Assembly (NCBI GenBank): GCA_031271065.1
Contig: JAISWP010000080.1
Location: 1 to 8,100, forward strand
Origin: Synergistaceae bacterium
GTDB taxonomy: Bacteria > Synergistota > Synergistia > Synergistales > Synergistaceae
Length of the DNA stretch: 8,100 nucleotides
Reading direction: 5' to 3'
Of this stretch, positions 6,963 to 8,100 are shown one piece after another (position 1 is the stretch's first letter; every line of letters begins with the position of its first letter). The position numbers and the translations under genes were made by a program. Under the pieces are notes generated by a model that was not told the origin of the DNA, did no database searches, and was given only the letters and a program-made list of their open reading frames with translations.

Positions 6963-7757
6963 ATGCGAGCGAAGATGATAGCTGGTAACTGGAAGATGAA
7001 CAGCGGAGCGGCGGCTGCCGCCGATTTCGTCGAAAAACTGGAGACTTGGTTTGCGGATTCGCCCGAGGGGCGCCAAGCCGCGTCCGCCGTCAGGGAAGGC
7101 CGGGTCGAGATCGTGATAGCGCCGCCTTTCACCTCGATAGCGAGCGCTCACGCGGCGAAAAAGTCGGACCTGATCAATATAGCCGCCCAGAACATCCATC
7201 ACAGGCAGAAAGGCGCGTTTACAGGGGAAATATCCCTGCCGATGATCGAGGAGGCTGGATGCAGGTACGTCATTATCGGGCACAGCGAACGCCGTCATGT
7301 GTTCAAAGAGACGAACGAGGATCTGGAGAAAAAACTCATCGCGGCCCTCGAATCGCGGGTGCTTCCGATATTCTGTATAGGCGAACTTCTGGAGGAGCGC
7401 GAGTCCGGCGATACGAAGCGCGTGCTGGCCTCCCAGCTGGAGTCCGCCTGGCGGTCCCTTACAAGCGACGTGGTGGCGGAAATGGTCGTCATAGCTTACG
7501 AACCGGTCTGGGCCATAGGCACCGGCAAAACCGCCTCGGACGCCGACGCGGAGGAAGCCTGCGACTATATACGCACTCTCGCCTGCGACAAGTTCGGCAT
7601 AGCGGCCAGCGACTCGCTGCGCATCCTGTACGGCGGATCGGTAAAACCGGAAAACAGCGGGTCTCTGCTCTCGCAGAAAAATATCGACGGGCTCCTGATA
7701 GGCGGAGCCTCCCTTGAGGTCGAATCTTTCGAGAAGATCATAGAAACCTCGCTCTAG
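6963..7757 (+). CDS. tpiA: Triosephosphate isomerase
   Basis: This 264-residue TIM-barrel enzyme interconverts dihydroxyacetone phosphate and glyceraldehyde 3-phosphate. The N-terminal IAGNWKMN carries the substrate-binding Asn9 and Lys11. AAQNIHHRQKGAFTGEIS and VIIGHSERR hold the catalytic His107. VIAYEPVWAIGTGKTA holds the catalytic base Glu180 and the flexible loop. ILYGGSVKPENSG and GLLIGGASLE form the phosphate-binding end of the barrel. All catalytic residues are present. It is slightly longer than the usual 250, mostly from extra residues around 28-48 (SPEGRQAASAVREGR region), a common kind of variation. It is the last gene of the gap-pgk-tpiA operon and is followed by hairpins that probably end the transcript. 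Confidence 0.97.
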   Translation: MRAKMIAGNWKMNSGAAAAADFVEKLETWFADSPEGRQAASAVREGRVEIVIAPPFTSIASAHAAKKSDLINIAAQNIHHRQKGAFTGEISLPMIEEAGCRYVIIGHSERRHVFKETNEDLEKKLIAALESRVLPIFCIGELLEERESGDTKRVLASQLESAWRSLTSDVVAEMVVIAYEPVWAIGTGKTASDADAEEACDYIRTLACDKFGIAASDSLRILYGGSVKPENSGSLLSQKNIDGLLIGGASLEVESFEKIIETSL

Positions 7758-7769
7758 CCGTTTCAAATT

Positions 7770-7806
7770 TTTAAATCAGGCTCGCCGGACGCGAGTTTGA
7801 TTTGAA
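7770..7806 (+). terminator. Hairpin 1 after tpiA, probable terminator
   Basis: The arms 7770-7785 and 7791-7806 can pair over 16 positions around a five-base loop (CGGAC). The core is CTCGC/GCGAG, flanked by two G-U pairs and then AAATCA/TGATTT. The GC-rich core is followed by the T-rich stretch TTTGATTTG, so the 3' arm may double as a weak U tract. The position, 13 bases after the tpiA stop, suits an operon terminator. Confidence 0.5.
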
Positions 7807-7813
7807 TCGAAAT

Positions 7814-7841
7814 AAGCCGCCGGTATTTGTCCGGCGGCTTT
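7814..7841 (+). terminator. Hairpin 2 after tpiA, probable terminator
   Basis: AAGCCGCCGG (7814-7823) pairs perfectly with CCGGCGGCTT (7831-7840) around the loop TATTTGT. The stem is very GC-rich, but the T run is only TTT, so termination may be incomplete. It lies eight bases after hairpin 1, so the two may act in tandem. Confidence 0.55.
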
Positions 7842-7966
7842 GATGTACGTGCATGGAACCAAAACGAAATCAAAAAGCTCATTTATAATGATACGCGGAT
7901 GTCAGGTATCCGGAAGTTTTATAAATATCTAACCGGACATAAGAAATATTATAAGACATTTTTTAT
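7842..7966. other. AT-rich intergenic stretch without a convincing gene
   Basis: By hand count this stretch is about one-third G+C, much poorer than the genes on either side. It has a perfect TATAAT at 7884-7889 on the + strand without a recognisable -35, and ATTATA at 7948-7953, which is TATAAT on the - strand. TCCGG (7909-7913) and CCGGA (7933-7937) form an inverted repeat. TTTATAATGA occurs at 7882-7891 and again at 7962-7971. A 40-codon frame from an ATG at 7899 runs on to 8021, but it has no ribosome binding site and ends inside hairpin 3. The stretch may hold regulatory DNA or a small RNA, or may simply be spacer. Confidence 0.5.
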
Positions 7967-8009
7967 AATGACCAAAGGGCGCCCCGATCGGAGCCCCTTG
8001 GTCATTTTT
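7967..8009 (+). terminator. Hairpin 3 with T run, terminator facing the convergent gene
   Basis: AATGACCAA (7967-7975) pairs with TTGGTCATT (7998-8006). Inside, GGGC (7977-7980) pairs with GCCC (7993-7996) across an A-C mismatch, and two more pairs are possible around the loop. The run TTTTT (8005-8009) follows on the + strand. On the - strand the stem is followed by A-rich rather than T-rich sequence, so termination of + strand transcripts is better supported. It would keep read-through from entering the convergent gene. Confidence 0.6.
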
Positions 8010-8017
8010 GAGCGTCT

Positions 8018-8100
8018 TTAATCTATTACGGCCCGTCCGAAATAAAGCACGTTGGCTTTGCTGTGCTCGATGCCTTTCACGTTCGGGGGTATGACGAAAT
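8018..8100 (-). CDS. C-terminal end of an unrecognised protein (5' part outside window)
   Basis: On the - strand a frame is open from the window edge for 26 codons and stops at TAA (8018-8020). It reads FVIPPNVKGIEHSKAN followed by VLYFGRAVID. Codon use resembles the neighbouring genes, with mostly G or C at third positions plus ATA for isoleucine. The opposite strand is also open here but has no credible start and a stop just before it, so the - strand reading is preferred. I do not recognise the family from this short tail. It is convergent with tpiA. In many bacteria secG follows tpiA; it is not at that position here. Confidence 0.6.
   Translation of the reverse strand, partial: FVIPPNVKGIEHSKANVLYFGRAVID

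Noticed and set aside
6738..7766. Long - strand open frame (342 codons) opposite pgk and tpiA
   Set aside because: The + strand encodes complete pgk and tpiA with all catalytic motifs. The antisense reading spans two genes and has no recognisable features.
7827..8021. A 64-codon + strand frame after tpiA
   Set aside because: It would start at a TTG in the loop of hairpin 2, has no ribosome binding site, and its end overlaps hairpin 3 and the stop codon of the convergent gene. Only the shorter part from 7899 is kept, as a speculative finding.
1..8100. CRISPR arrays, insertion sequences, phage genes, tRNA or rRNA genes
   Set aside because: No regularly spaced repeats, transposase motifs, terminal inverted repeats or cloverleaf patterns were seen. 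Genes fill nearly all of the window with ordinary core functions.

Overview
The window holds a chromosomal housekeeping block: seven genes on the + strand, then a noncoding region with several hairpins, then the tail of a gene on the - strand. The genes are GC-rich but use ATA for isoleucine and AGG/AGA for arginine very often. With the gene content and the divergent protein sequences, this fits an anaerobic bacterium of the Synergistota type. That assignment is inferred from style and gene order, not from a marker gene. I see no mobile element, CRISPR array, rRNA or tRNA.

Layout. 1-597 is the C-terminal part of rapZ, cut by the window edge. It overlaps yvcK (597-1736) by one base, and whiA (1747-2613) follows after 10 bases. 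This is the classic rapZ-yvcK-whiA trio. A glycogen-debranching-enzyme-like protein (2641-4623) follows 27 bases after whiA and probably belongs to the same transcript. A 107-base gap carries a plausible promoter and a strong ribosome binding site for a second operon: gap (4731-5756), pgk (5760-6950, TTG start) and tpiA (6963-7757). These genes sit 3 and 12 bases apart. Between tpiA and the - strand gene (stop codon at 8018-8020) lie 260 noncoding bases with three hairpins and an AT-rich core.

How the genes fit together. gap, pgk and tpiA encode three consecutive reversible steps of the triose part of glycolysis and gluconeogenesis. RapZ and YvcK homologues are linked in model bacteria to amino-sugar and cell-wall precursor supply and to growth on gluconeogenic carbon sources. 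WhiA is a DNA-binding protein tied to division and cell-cycle or chromosome functions. The debranching-like protein suggests a link to storage polysaccharide. The block therefore joins central carbon flux to envelope and division control.

Most of the window is ordinary core genome. The points that stand out are an apparent N-terminal membrane anchor on YvcK, a debranching-enzyme-like protein in which several blocks I remember as conserved around the active site are altered, and the structured AT-rich noncoding region after tpiA. I found no clear new multi-gene system.
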